Shown here: positions 8,687 to 18,650 of the stretch, piece by piece
Numbering within the stretch: the first letter of the stretch is position 1
Layout of the letters: every line of letters begins with the position of its first letter
Source: Candidatus Gastranaerophilales bacterium
Lineage (GTDB): Bacteria > Cyanobacteriota > Vampirovibrionia > Gastranaerophilales > Gastranaerophilaceae
Length of the DNA stretch: 64,000 nucleotides
Reading direction: 5' to 3'
Assembly (NCBI GenBank): GCA_910587055.1
Contig: CAJUKY010000008.1
Location: forward strand, 16,066 to 80,065
The notes under the pieces: generated by a model
Database searches by the model: none
What the model saw: only the letters and a program-made list of their open reading frames with translations
Told to the model about the DNA's origin: nothing
Translations under genes and position numbers: made by a program

Positions 8687-11600
8687 TTTCGCCTCCCGTT
8701 GTTTCAAAAATCTCATCGCCTTTTATGTCAAAAAGTTCATCGGGGGTTTTAGTTTGTTTTTTGTTGAATATTTTATATTCTCTGGCCGAGCTCAGGTAAA
8801 GTTTTTTCTTTGCACGGGTGATGCCGACATAAGCCAGTCTGAAATTTTCATCCAGAATTTCAAGCTTTAATTCATCATCATTTTTGGGGTTTGATTTTAT
8901 ATTTTCAATAAATTTTGAATTTTCTTTTAATTTAATGTTTTCAAAATTCAAAGGCAGATTGTCTTTATAAAGTTCGGGGATAAAAACGTGGTCAAATTCG
9001 TCTCCTTTTGATTTATGGAGAGTTAAAATTTTTACGGCTTCTTTTTCTTTTTCATCCTGCGCATTTGAAATCAGCTTTATTCCTGTTCGGTTTATTCTGT
9101 CTGCAAGTATATTAAGTCTTTCTATTGTTTCTTCAAAAGTTTTATACTGTTTTGATATTTTTGATACTATTCCTAAAACAAGCGGTATATTTGCTTTTTG
9201 GATGCTATCCGCGGCAAAATAAAATTCTCCTATTTTATAGGCAATTTCATAAACAGGCAAATTCCAGAGGGTTAAAAAATATTTTAAATCCCAGAAGATG
9301 GCAAAATATTCGTTATCCCCGAGAATAAAGGGTTTTTGTGCCTTATCAAGAAAGTCTGAAATTTCGTAATCCATTTTATAAAAACCAAGCTCCATAAGTG
9401 TTTTAGCACAATTTTTTACGGTTTTATTATTAAGCGGGTTATTTATAAAATTTAAAACGGCTAAAACCGTGCGAAATACAGGGTTTGAATTTAAGGTGTC
9501 TGAATTTGCAGTAAATTTCAGGGTTGAAAAATCGGATAAATAATTTCCCCATTCCATAACCCCGCGGTTGCTTCTTAAAAGTATCGCAACACTTGATTTC
9601 GGGTCTTTTTCCTTTATTTGCTTAATTGAATCAAGTATGAATTTTTTTTCTTCTTCCTCTTTTTCAAAAATAAATCTCAGGGCGCTTTTGTTATCAACGA
9701 TATTTTTTCCTTCAACGGGTTTTGTTTCAACGGGTAAAAAGGCACTTTTTGAAACGGATGTGCCGAATTTGATTAAATTATTTGCAAAATCAATAATTCC
9801 TGTTGCATTCCTGTTTGAATAATTCATTTCTACATTTATGTTTTCTTCAATGAATTTTTTAAACCCCGTAACGTCTGCATTTGAAAAGGTTGTTGTAATT
9901 GCCTGATTAACATCTCCGCATCTTATAAGGTTTTTATGGTTATCGGATAAAATTTTAATTAATTCCTGCTGAATTTCGCTTGAATCCTGTGCTTCATCTT
10001 CAATAACATACTGCATTAAATTCTGATAATATTCTCTTATATTTTTATCCATCCGAAGAAGTGCCAAAGAATGCGAGAGCAGGTCGTCATAATCTATCCA
10101 ATTGTTTGATAAAAGCGTTGTTTTATAGGTTTGATAAATTCTTTTAAAAAGCGGTGAAAGCTTGTCTTCGTTTTTATTTTTCTGGTTTTTATAGGCTGAA
10201 ATTCCTCTTTCATAAAGATCCGCTTTTGATAAATCCAGCCCCGAATTTGAAATTATTTCTTTAATTATGGCGCTTCTTTTGATTTCATCAAGTATTTCAA
10301 AATCAACATCAAGGTTTAATTTTGTATGGTTATTATTTTCTCTTAAAATTCTTAATGCAAGCCCGTGGATTGTTGATATATGCGGCAATTCAACGAGATT
10401 AGGAAAATTTGATTTTATCCTTTCTTTAAAATTCCGCGCGGCAGAATCCATAAAGGTAAGGACGAAAATATTTTGCACAGGCACTTTTTCATTTAAAAGT
10501 TTTAAAATAAGTGCAAGCATTATGGTTGTTTTTCCTGCTCCTGCAACAGCGCTTACTGCCATTTTGCCTTTTTTATATTCTAAAACAGGTGCCTGATCGG
10601 GGCGGGGGATGATTTTAAATTCTTTTTTATTATCCTGTGCGGGGTTTGTATCTTCAAGGGGTTTTTCAAAAAAATGATTTATGCCTTTAAAGTTTTCAAC
10701 ACCCAGAAAATCATAAATGCTTGATAAAATATAAATTTTACCATACCTTGGATATGCAGCGGGTGTTGGTATTTTCGGGCTGTTTAGAAGATAGATTTTT
10801 CTTAAAATTCTTGCCGTTTTATCAAGGGTGCAATTAATGTTGTCATCCAGCTCAAAGGTACGTTTTTTCCAGCTTTTTTGAAATACCCATGCATTATAAA
10901 GCGGGCCTATATCCTGCTTTATCCAGTTTGAATTTGTAGTATCAAGCAAAAATGTGTATTTTGAGCGGATAGAATTATCAATAAGTTTTTGTGCGGTGGA
11001 TACAATTATTGTGTTTTCTTCCGTAAATTCCCCGCTCAAGGGGTTTTCGGAGATTATTGTATTTTCAAGCTGTATTAAAAGATTTTTATTTGAAACATCG
11101 CTGAATGTTTCTTCAAAATCTCTCATCTGTTTTAAAAGCTGGTTTATTTTATAAATTATGTCTTTATTTTCTTTAATGAGCGGAATATATGCGTTTGAAA
11201 TTTTGTACAACTGTTCGGACAGTTTAGAATTTTTGATTTCTTCAATTACGGTTAAAAAGTGTTCAATTTCTTTATTTTCAGCGAATTTTTCAAGGCAGTT
11301 TAATATATCTCCGCCTTCAATTTCATATGCATCGGCTATTTTTAAGGTTAAATTTAAATCCGTTTTTAATATTTTGGCTAAGATTCCGCGCAGAGTATAG
11401 GGAGAGATTTTTAAATTTTTGTTATTCAGGAATTTTAAAATTTCTAAAATTGAGCCTATAACAGGGTTGTGCGAAAGTTTTTCGCTCCCTGATAAATATT
11501 TAACGGGATAATTTAATTTTTTAAGCCGGATTTTAAGATAATCATCAATATTCGGGGTAACGATAGCAATATCAGAAGGCTGAAGCCTGTTTTTCAGGTC

Positions 11601-12527
11601 TGAAAGAAGGGAATTAATTTCAGATACCGTATATTCAAGCATTTCATCGGCTCTTATAAAACTTTTGATTGTTGAATTTTCAATTGAAACAGAGGTTTGA
11701 TTTTTAACGGAACTATATATTTTATCAGCTTTTTTATCGGCATTTGAGGTTAAAATAACAGGTTTTTCACCTAAAAAACGCTCAAAATCAAATTCAAGTG
11801 CCCCTAAAAATCCTTTTCTTGTGCAGCCGAATTCATCATAGGCTATAAAAAATTTCTTAGCATCTTTTTTAATATGAGTTAAATATTGAAAAAGTGCAGG
11901 GGTGATTTCATCGCCGTCATCTAAAAACACGTATTTATAGGGGTTTTTTGTATTTTCATATACGAATTTAAAAATATCCGCCTGTCTCAAATAATCAAAT
12001 GCCCGAAGGTCAAGAGTTCTTTTTTTGTAAAGATTCAAAGCATTTTTGATATCCGAATAAAAGGGGTCAAGCAGAATTCTTGATTTTTCTTTAATTTCAT
12101 CAGGGGTGAGCGCATTTAAAACACAGAGCGAATACCGTCTTAAAAGCTGGTGGAGCAGGTTTACCTTTGAATTATACCCTTTGAATTTTATTTCATCTAT
12201 TGCATTTTTAAAAATATACTGGCTGACCTCTAACCCTGAAAGATTAGGGGTTATTTTTGAGGTGCCGTCTTTTATTTCGTTTTCAATCAGGGGCCAATTT
12301 TCAAGAATTTTATTGTATACAAGGGCAAAAAACGTGTAAACATTGAGGTTTGTAAAAGCATCGCCCGTTAAGAGGTTTTTTGTTTTTTGAATAAACTCAT
12401 TCTTTTTTTTGGAATTTTGCACAATTACAAGGATTTCATCCGCGCTTACACCTTCATTTAAAAGTTTTGCGTAATGATTTATCAAAATATCCGTTTTATC
12501 AGAATTTAAATTTCCTTTTATTAACAT
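8679..12527 (-). CDS. Double-helicase protein: degenerate AddB-like half fused to active UvrD/AddA-like half
   Basis: A 1282-residue protein. The C-terminal half is a superfamily 1A helicase: Walker A AGAGKTT near residue 660, DEAQDSS near 845, the Y-S-N-R-N motif, ILTLHKSKGDEFDHVFIPE and YVGITRAKKKLYLSSA at the end. The N-terminal half (about 1-620) looks like a second, inactive helicase: where a P-loop should be it has GNLNSDKTD (residues 5-13), and it has a helicase-like VFLDDGDE strand. That arrangement recalls AddB or RecC (inactive helicase) joined to AddA (active helicase). The matching nuclease is the next gene. The ATG is immediately after the priA stop. Likely role: double-strand break end processing; this is inferred. 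Confidence 0.8.
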   Translation of the reverse strand: MLIKGNLNSDKTDILINHYAKLLNEGVSADEILVIVQNSKKKNEFIQKTKNLLTGDAFTNLNVYTFFALVYNKILENWPLIENEIKDGTSKITPNLSGLEVSQYIFKNAIDEIKFKGYNSKVNLLHQLLRRYSLCVLNALTPDEIKEKSRILLDPFYSDIKNALNLYKKRTLDLRAFDYLRQADIFKFVYENTKNPYKYVFLDDGDEITPALFQYLTHIKKDAKKFFIAYDEFGCTRKGFLGALEFDFERFLGEKPVILTSNADKKADKIYSSVKNQTSVSIENSTIKSFIRADEMLEYTVSEINSLLSDLKNRLQPSDIAIVTPNIDDYLKIRLKKLNYPVKYLSGSEKLSHNPVIGSILEILKFLNNKNLKISPYTLRGILAKILKTDLNLTLKIADAYEIEGGDILNCLEKFAENKEIEHFLTVIEEIKNSKLSEQLYKISNAYIPLIKENKDIIYKINQLLKQMRDFEETFSDVSNKNLLIQLENTIISENPLSGEFTEENTIIVSTAQKLIDNSIRSKYTFLLDTTNSNWIKQDIGPLYNAWVFQKSWKKRTFELDDNINCTLDKTARILRKIYLLNSPKIPTPAAYPRYGKIYILSSIYDFLGVENFKGINHFFEKPLEDTNPAQDNKKEFKIIPRPDQAPVLEYKKGKMAVSAVAGAGKTTIMLALILKLLNEKVPVQNIFVLTFMDSAARNFKERIKSNFPNLVELPHISTIHGLALRILRENNNHTKLNLDVDFEILDEIKRSAIIKEIISNSGLDLSKADLYERGISAYKNQKNKNEDKLSPLFKRIYQTYKTTLLSNNWIDYDDLLSHSLALLRMDKNIREYYQNLMQYVIEDEAQDSSEIQQELIKILSDNHKNLIRCGDVNQAITTTFSNADVTGFKKFIEENINVEMNYSNRNATGIIDFANNLIKFGTSVSKSAFLPVETKPVEGKNIVDNKSALRFIFEKEEEEKKFILDSIKQIKEKDPKSSVAILLRSNRGVMEWGNYLSDFSTLKFTANSDTLNSNPVFRTVLAVLNFINNPLNNKTVKNCAKTLMELGFYKMDYEISDFLDKAQKPFILGDNEYFAIFWDLKYFLTLWNLPVYEIAYKIGEFYFAADSIQKANIPLVLGIVSKISKQYKTFEETIERLNILADRINRTGIKLISNAQDEKEKEAVKILTLHKSKGDEFDHVFIPELYKDNLPLNFENIKLKENSKFIENIKSNPKNDDELKLEILDENFRLAYVGITRAKKKLYLSSAREYKIFNKKQTKTPDELFDIKGDEIFETTGGENA

Positions 12528-14585
12528 CTACAAAATATCCGAAGGATCAACATCCACAATCATTTTTATATCATTTGGCAGGATAATTTTTCTCAAAAAT
12601 GAAAGGATGATATTGTGCCCTTTTTCTTCCAGTTTGTTTTTTATTATTAAATTAAAGCGGTATTCGCCCCTGATTTTTTCAAGAACACAGGGCGCAGGCC
12701 CCATTACAATAAGCCTTTCCGTTAAACTTTGCTTATCAATCCAGTCTTTCATGCGCATGGCAATTTCCATTGCGGATTTTTCCGCGCGAAAATTATTATC
12801 GGAGCTTAAAATTACACGTATAATTTTTGAAAACGGAGGGTAATCAAAGGCTTCGCGGATTTCTATTTCATTTTCAAAAAAGCTGTCATAATCCTGCTCA
12901 CGGGCTTTATCAAGGAAAATATTTGAATTATTAAAGGTTTGAAAAATTACTTTGCCTTCGTCTTTTCCGCGCCCTGAGCGGCCCGCAACCTGACAGAGCA
13001 GTGAAAAACCGCGTTCCGAGCTTCTGAAATCAGGCAGACTAAAGCTTAAATCAGCATTTATGACGCCTACAAGTGTTACATTCGGGTTATCAAGGCCTTT
13101 TGCTATCATCTGGGTGCCGATTAAAATATCAATTTCACCGTTTTGAAAGGCTTCAAGTATTTCAAAATGTTCGTTTTTTCTTGTCAGGCTGTCTGAATCA
13201 AGCCTTTGAATTGTATAATCGGGAAAAATTTTTCCCGCAATTTCTTCCACCCTCTGCGTGCCCGTGCCGAAATTTTCCAAAGTGCCTTCCGCACCGCATT
13301 TCGGGCATACGGTTAAATTTTTAACTTCGTGGTTACAATAATGACAGCGGTGTGATTGGGTTTGAGAATGATAAATCAGAGGAATTGCGCATTTCGGGCA
13401 TTCTATTATTTCAGAACATTCCATACACTGTGTATAGCTTGAAAAGCCGCGGCGGTTAATTAAAAGGATAACCTGATTTTTATTTTTTACGGTTTTATGA
13501 ATTTCATCAATTAAATATTTTGAAAATATGCCGTTGTTTCCAAAACCGCGCTCCATGCGCATATCGATGATTTTTACTTTCGGAAGTTCTGCGTTATTGT
13601 ATCTTTTGTTTAAAACGAAGAGTGAGTTTGAATTTTTTGCTTCGTAATAACTTTTAATATCGGGGGTGGCGCTTCCGAGGATTAATTTTGCATCGTTGTT
13701 CAGTTCGGCAAGTTTTTTAGCCACTTCAATTGCCGAATATCTGGGTGCAGGCATGGTTTGTTTATAGGCAGGGTCGTTTTCTTCATCAATTATTATAAGC
13801 CCGAGATTTTTTACGGGTGCAAATACTGATGAGCGTGCGCCGAAGAGAATTTTTATTTCATCATTTCTTAATTTTTGCCATACTTTATATTTTTCCGCTT
13901 CCGTTATTGAACTGTGCCAGATGCCGACCGAGGTTTTGCCGAAACGTTTTATTGTGCGTGCCGTTAATTGCGATACAAGGGCGATTTCAGGGGCAAGAAA
14001 AAGAACGTTTTTACCTTCTTTAATGGTGTCTTCAATTAATTTGAAATAAATTTCGGTTTTGCCTGAGCCTGTAATGCCGTATAGGAGCGAGGTTTTAGCG
14101 TTTACTTTTTTAATATCGTCATAAATTTTCTGCTGTTCGGGGGTTAGGGTGTGCTTATCCTTTGATTTTTCAGTCTGCAGAACTTTTAATTCTTTATTCG
14201 GTTTTCTGTAATTTTTTAAGTTTTTTTGGAAGAATTTTTCAGGCAGAGCTGTTTTTAAAACCGTGGGCAGGTCTGAAAAATAATAATTTGCAACCCATTC
14301 AAGCATTTTAAGATATTCAAGCGTGAACATCGGTTCAACATCGAGAATTTCATCAACATATTTTGCCTTAATTCCCGCTTCAAGATAATTTGAAAATCCT
14401 ACGACATACCCTTTTATTTTCCGTCCGCCTGAGCCGAAGGGCAAAGTAACCGGCTGGCCTATTTTTATAATATTTTTCATATCATCAGGAATCAGGTATG
14501 AAAAGGTTTTTGTGCCGAGGGTTTTTATATCAACAAGACACAGAGCATATTTATAGGTATTTTGAAGAATTTCCGCTTCCTGCAT
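12528..14585 (-). CDS. priA: Primosomal protein N' (replication restart helicase PriA)
   Basis: 3'-5' helicase that reloads the replisome at stalled forks. It has the DNA-binding N-terminal domain, Walker A GITGSGKTE near residue 170, a DEEN Walker B, and the zinc region with eight cysteines in pairs (CMECSEIIECPKC, then CHYC and CPKCG) around residues 385-425. GTQMIAKG and the QVAGRSGRG motif VI follow. The length of 685 is slightly short of E. coli PriA. It lies between a small exported-protein gene (6 bp upstream) and the helicase gene (0 bp downstream) in one operon. Confidence 0.96.
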   Translation of the reverse strand: MQEAEILQNTYKYALCLVDIKTLGTKTFSYLIPDDMKNIIKIGQPVTLPFGSGGRKIKGYVVGFSNYLEAGIKAKYVDEILDVEPMFTLEYLKMLEWVANYYFSDLPTVLKTALPEKFFQKNLKNYRKPNKELKVLQTEKSKDKHTLTPEQQKIYDDIKKVNAKTSLLYGITGSGKTEIYFKLIEDTIKEGKNVLFLAPEIALVSQLTARTIKRFGKTSVGIWHSSITEAEKYKVWQKLRNDEIKILFGARSSVFAPVKNLGLIIIDEENDPAYKQTMPAPRYSAIEVAKKLAELNNDAKLILGSATPDIKSYYEAKNSNSLFVLNKRYNNAELPKVKIIDMRMERGFGNNGIFSKYLIDEIHKTVKNKNQVILLINRRGFSSYTQCMECSEIIECPKCAIPLIYHSQTQSHRCHYCNHEVKNLTVCPKCGAEGTLENFGTGTQRVEEIAGKIFPDYTIQRLDSDSLTRKNEHFEILEAFQNGEIDILIGTQMIAKGLDNPNVTLVGVINADLSFSLPDFRSSERGFSLLCQVAGRSGRGKDEGKVIFQTFNNSNIFLDKAREQDYDSFFENEIEIREAFDYPPFSKIIRVILSSDNNFRAEKSAMEIAMRMKDWIDKQSLTERLIVMGPAPCVLEKIRGEYRFNLIIKNKLEEKGHNIILSFLRKIILPNDIKMIVDVDPSDIL

Positions 14586-14591
14586 TGTTTT

Positions 14592-14966
14592 TTAGCCCTG
14601 TTTTTTTAGGATGTTTAATTTGTTTGTTTCAAGCTTTTCAAATATTATTTTTTGAATATCCGTTCCCGTAGAATAAACACTGTTTGCAGGAAGGATTTTA
14701 ATATTTGATGTGACGGGTGTTAATGCGGTTACTGTCATAATATAATCTTTTGCGCCCGTTCTAAAAAGGATGTAGCCGCTTTTAGACTGCATTTCAATTA
14801 TTTCATAGTTTAAATCATTCAAAATTGAAAGAGAGGTTAAATACATATTATCGGCTGAAACACCGAAGTTTTTGCTTGAATCATCAAGGTAAGTTGCGGC
14901 ATCTGCGCCTTTTGTCATAAAAATAAGCGCTAAAAATAATATAAAAATGTTTAAGATTTTTTTCAT
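14592..14966 (-). CDS. Small exported protein of unknown function
   Basis: Not recognised. The 124-residue product has a clear signal peptide (MKKILNIFILFLALIFMTKG, cleavage probably after ADA near residue 23). A mature part of about 100 residues follows, with alternating strands and no cysteines. Its ATG overlaps the polA stop (TAATG) and its stop lies 6 bp before priA, so it is fully embedded in the repair operon. That is odd for an exported protein and may simply reflect operon packing. Confidence 0.75.
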   Translation of the reverse strand: MKKILNIFILFLALIFMTKGADAATYLDDSSKNFGVSADNMYLTSLSILNDLNYEIIEMQSKSGYILFRTGAKDYIMTVTALTPVTSNIKILPANSVYSTGTDIQKIIFEKLETNKLNILKKQG

Positions 14967-17674
14967 TATTTGCTGTCCTTCCAGGTTTTTCCGATTTTTA
15001 CATCAGCTACAAGCGGCACTTTTAAAGGCTGGCCTAACTCCATAGCTTCACATACGGTTTTTGCCGTTTCATCAAGGCAATCGTTTTTAACCTCTAAAAC
15101 AAGTTCGTCATGCACCTGTAAAAGCATTTTTGCCTGAAGCTTTTTTTCTTTAAGGCTGTTATCAAGTTTTACCATTGCCATTTTTATTAAATCTGCGGCA
15201 GAACCTTGCAAGGGTGCATTTATTGCGGCGCGTTCCGCAAATTCTCTTATTTTGGCATTTCTTGAATTTAATTCTTCTCCTAAATACCGCTTTCTGCCGT
15301 ACATTGTTTCAACATAGCCTGTTTCATGGGCTTGAATTAATGTATTTGTAATGTAGGTATTAATTTTCGGGTATTGTTTAAAGTATTTATCAATAAATGT
15401 TTGGGCTTCAAACGGAGTAATGCCCAGAGCGGAAGCAAGCCCATAGCGGGTCTGGCCGTATACTATGCCGAAATTTACAGCCTTTGCTTTTCTTCTCATT
15501 TCTTTTTTAACATTTTCTGCGGTTACATCGAAAATTCTTGAAGCTGTGAGCGTATGGATATCAACATTATGCAAGAAAGCGTCTATTAAGGCTTTGTCTT
15601 CGGATATATGAGCTAAAAGCCTTAATTCTATCTGGGAATAATCCGCCGCAAGAATTGAATAATCGGGGCTGCAGGGGATAAAAGCTGCGCGGATTCTATT
15701 GGAAAATTCGGTTCTTATCGGAATATTCTGCAGGTTCGGGTCAGAGCTTGAAAGGCGTCCCGTTGTTGTTACAATCTGGTTAAAATGTGTATGCAGCTTG
15801 TTATCTTTACCTAATAATTTCGGCAGATTATCAACGTACGTGGTTTTTAGCTTCATCAGGGTTCTGTGTTCCAGAATATCACGGGCGATTTTATGTTCCT
15901 GTGCTAAATCTTCAAGAATTTTTGCGTTTGTGGAGTATCCTGTTTTATTCTTTTTGCCGGGTTTAATTTTCAGGGTGTCAAAAAGTACTTCGCCCACCTG
16001 TTTTGGCGAATTTATGTTGAAAATCCTTCCTGCCTGCGCGTAAATATCGTTTTCAAAGTTTGAGATTTTGCCGTTTATTTCATCGGATAATTCTTTTAAA
16101 TAGGCGGTATCAAGGCATACACCTGTTTTTTCCATCTTTGATAAAACAAAAGCGAGAGGGAGTTCTATATTTTTCAGTACACTTTTTTCTTCATCCGTAA
16201 AATTTGTCTGATAGAAATTATGAAGCTTTAAAATGTATACTGCAAGCTCGTTTTTATTTGTTTCATCCGGAATAATTTTTAAATAATTTTGAATTTCGCT
16301 TATTAAATCATGCTTTCTGGATGAATCTTTAACATAGCTTGAGAGCATAACATCATCGATAATTCCCTCTATATCGGGAATTGTTTCAAGCGAGCCTTTA
16401 ATATCAAAGGTGATTTTTTGAATATCAGGGTTTTGCAAAAATTCTTTTGCTTCATCAATCGGTACGGATGAAGTATAGATTTTATTTTCCGCTTCTTTTG
16501 CAAAGTAAACGGTGCTGCCGTCAATTAAAAAAGAAATCGGAGTTTTAAGGTTTGCTTTAAAGGTATTAAAATCTATTGTTTCAAATGCGGGTTTAGACGG
16601 CGCATCTGCTTCAATAATTCCGAAAAGTGAGCCTTGAACGGGAGTTTCAGGCGAGTTTACATCTTCTTTAAATTTTATGATAGGAGCATCTTCTGCTTCA
16701 TTTAAAGAAGCTTTTCGGGCATTATCCGCCGATGTGTCACTTTGTGTTGTATCATCCTTGCAAAGGAATGGCTTCAAAAGGTTATCAATATTTTTTACAA
16801 AGCTAAAAAACTGAACCTTGTTGAAAAATTCAACAACATTACCTTTCTTTTCAATTTCAAGACAGGTTGTATCAAAATTAAAATCAATTTCAACATCTGT
16901 TTTAATGGTTGCAAGAAACTGCGAAAGGTAGGCTGTTTCTTTATGTTCGGTTAATTTTTCTTTAACTGATTTTTTTGAAATATTATCAATATTTTGATAA
17001 ATATTATCAAGCGTTCCGTATTTATTCAAAAGGCCTGCTGCGGTTTTTGGGCCTATACCTTTAACGCCCGGGATATTATCCGATGTATCGCCGCAAAGCG
17101 CCTTGTAATCTATAACTTGATTCGGGTAGATTTCCATTTTTTCAAAAACTTTATCCCAATCATAAGTTATAATTTCGCCTTTAGAGGGGATTAAAACTTT
17201 TACGCTTCCTTCTTTATCAATAAGCTGGAGAGAATCTCTGTCACCTGTCAGAATATAGGTTTTATGGTGAAGTGCCGTTGCTTTTTTTGCTATGGTTCCT
17301 ATTATATCGTCCCCTTCAAAGCCTTCTTTTGTGTAAATCGGGATATTTAAGGCTTTGAGGCCTTCCATAATAAGCCCTAATTGCGGACGGAGGGAATCCG
17401 GCATGGATTCACGGTTTGCCTTGTAACCTTCATATTTTTCAAGACGGAAAGTGTGTCTTGAAACATCAAATGCAACGGCAATAGAATCAGGGTTAATGTT
17501 ATCCAGCCCGTTATTTTGTTTTAAAAGGTCAAATATTGCTTTAAAAAATCCGTAAACGGCCCATGTGGGCGTGTGTTCGGTTGTCTGCATATTTGTACGC
17601 TCAAGTGCGAAAAACATTCTGAAAGCAAGGGCATGTCCGTCTATTAACAGTAATGTTTTTTGTTTATTTTCCAT
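14966..17674 (-). CDS. polA: DNA polymerase I
   Basis: Gap-filling and primer-removing polymerase. The 902 residues comprise an N-terminal 5'-nuclease (DGHALAFRMFFALER, GDRDSLQL, VKGIGPKTA), a middle 3'-5' exonuclease-like region, and the family A polymerase with DYSQIELRLLAH near 675, RRKAKAVNFGIVYG (O-helix) and VHDELVLEV. In the exonuclease-like region the expected D-x-E of motif I is not present (the strand reads ISFLIDGSTVYFA), so proofreading is probably lost, as in Taq or Bacillus Pol I. The ATG has a GGGGGAAG ribosome binding site. It is the first gene of the polA-priA-helicase-nuclease operon. Confidence 0.97.
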   Translation of the reverse strand: MENKQKTLLLIDGHALAFRMFFALERTNMQTTEHTPTWAVYGFFKAIFDLLKQNNGLDNINPDSIAVAFDVSRHTFRLEKYEGYKANRESMPDSLRPQLGLIMEGLKALNIPIYTKEGFEGDDIIGTIAKKATALHHKTYILTGDRDSLQLIDKEGSVKVLIPSKGEIITYDWDKVFEKMEIYPNQVIDYKALCGDTSDNIPGVKGIGPKTAAGLLNKYGTLDNIYQNIDNISKKSVKEKLTEHKETAYLSQFLATIKTDVEIDFNFDTTCLEIEKKGNVVEFFNKVQFFSFVKNIDNLLKPFLCKDDTTQSDTSADNARKASLNEAEDAPIIKFKEDVNSPETPVQGSLFGIIEADAPSKPAFETIDFNTFKANLKTPISFLIDGSTVYFAKEAENKIYTSSVPIDEAKEFLQNPDIQKITFDIKGSLETIPDIEGIIDDVMLSSYVKDSSRKHDLISEIQNYLKIIPDETNKNELAVYILKLHNFYQTNFTDEEKSVLKNIELPLAFVLSKMEKTGVCLDTAYLKELSDEINGKISNFENDIYAQAGRIFNINSPKQVGEVLFDTLKIKPGKKNKTGYSTNAKILEDLAQEHKIARDILEHRTLMKLKTTYVDNLPKLLGKDNKLHTHFNQIVTTTGRLSSSDPNLQNIPIRTEFSNRIRAAFIPCSPDYSILAADYSQIELRLLAHISEDKALIDAFLHNVDIHTLTASRIFDVTAENVKKEMRRKAKAVNFGIVYGQTRYGLASALGITPFEAQTFIDKYFKQYPKINTYITNTLIQAHETGYVETMYGRKRYLGEELNSRNAKIREFAERAAINAPLQGSAADLIKMAMVKLDNSLKEKKLQAKMLLQVHDELVLEVKNDCLDETAKTVCEAMELGQPLKVPLVADVKIGKTWKDSK

Positions 17675-17728
17675 AAAAACTTCCCCCTGCTTTTAAAAAA
17701 TCTTTAATATAATTTTACCTTAAAAAAC

Positions 17729-18649
17729 TTATTCCAGAAAGGTTTTCCTGTTTATAATTTTAACGGAATTTAAGGCTGTAACCACAGGCTTTATTTCCGC
17801 AGCATCATCCGTACCGGTTGTTTCGTCAGGATTTTCAGGTATAATGCCGGAACTGCAGCTTTCCGTTTTAATGATTTTTATATATTGAATAAGACCTATT
17901 GTTTTATTCGGGTCTGCTGAAAAATCGTATTTTGTTTCTTCCTTTGAAATACAGCGGGCATCATAGCTTGAAGACGAATTTTCTATTGTATAGCGTTTTT
18001 TATTTTCATCATTGCCGTATATGCCCATATCTGTCCAGTAAATTTCTTCATTTTCCGTGCCGCCGTTTATTTTCAGGCCTGCAAATACAAGATAATCTTT
18101 ATTATAAACAATTAAAATATCGTCCCCCTTTTTATCGGTTAAAATTTCATCTGATTTATAAGTGTATGAATTTTCATCCGAATTTATTTCTTTTAAAGGT
18201 GCAGAATATGCGGCGGCGTATGAAGTCTGGAAAATTTTTATTACACCTATGCCTGCATATCTTAAAAACATAGCAGGGATTGATGTTTCTGTTGTAATTT
18301 TTATTTTAACGGGATATTGTGCATCTGTTTTTACATCAATTTCCGTGATTTCAAATTTATAATTGCCGCTTATTTTATAATCGGAATATAAATTTTCAAA
18401 ATTTTCTTTTACTGTATTAAGACTTTCTGTATTTTTTTCGCCGTCTTGAAGTGAATTCAGGTAAGATGCCATATAAAGCGCTATGGTTTCCGTTGTTTTT
18501 TGCGCTTTATATCTTGCAGTTACCGCGTAACCGACATCTATTGCGCATATACAGAAAACGAGAAATGAAACCAGAAAAATTATTATCATACCTGCAATAG
18601 AGGCTTGAGATTTTTTGTTAACGGCAGATATTACAAATGATGTTTTCAT
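17729..18649 (-). CDS. TadG/TadE-like membrane-anchored surface protein
   Basis: A 306-residue protein with a basic N terminus followed by one hydrophobic helix (residues about 20-42) and then KAQKTTETIALYMASYL. This layout resembles the pilin-like N terminus of TadG/TadE proteins of the Flp pilus system. The rest is an exposed domain with many Asp, Glu, Lys and Thr residues and two cysteines. It begins 2 bp after the stop of the TadE-like gene upstream, so they form a pair. No Tad ATPase or prepilin peptidase is in the window. The family call is tentative. Confidence 0.6.
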   Translation of the reverse strand: MKTSFVISAVNKKSQASIAGMIIIFLVSFLVFCICAIDVGYAVTARYKAQKTTETIALYMASYLNSLQDGEKNTESLNTVKENFENLYSDYKISGNYKFEITEIDVKTDAQYPVKIKITTETSIPAMFLRYAGIGVIKIFQTSYAAAYSAPLKEINSDENSYTYKSDEILTDKKGDDILIVYNKDYLVFAGLKINGGTENEEIYWTDMGIYGNDENKKRYTIENSSSSYDARCISKEETKYDFSADPNKTIGLIQYIKIIKTESCSSGIIPENPDETTGTDDAAEIKPVVTALNSVKIINRKTFLE

Positions 18650-18650
18650 T

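Noticed and set aside
8188..12339. Plus-strand ORFs opposite the helicase and nuclease genes
   Set aside because: Shadow frames of AT-rich coding DNA without motifs.
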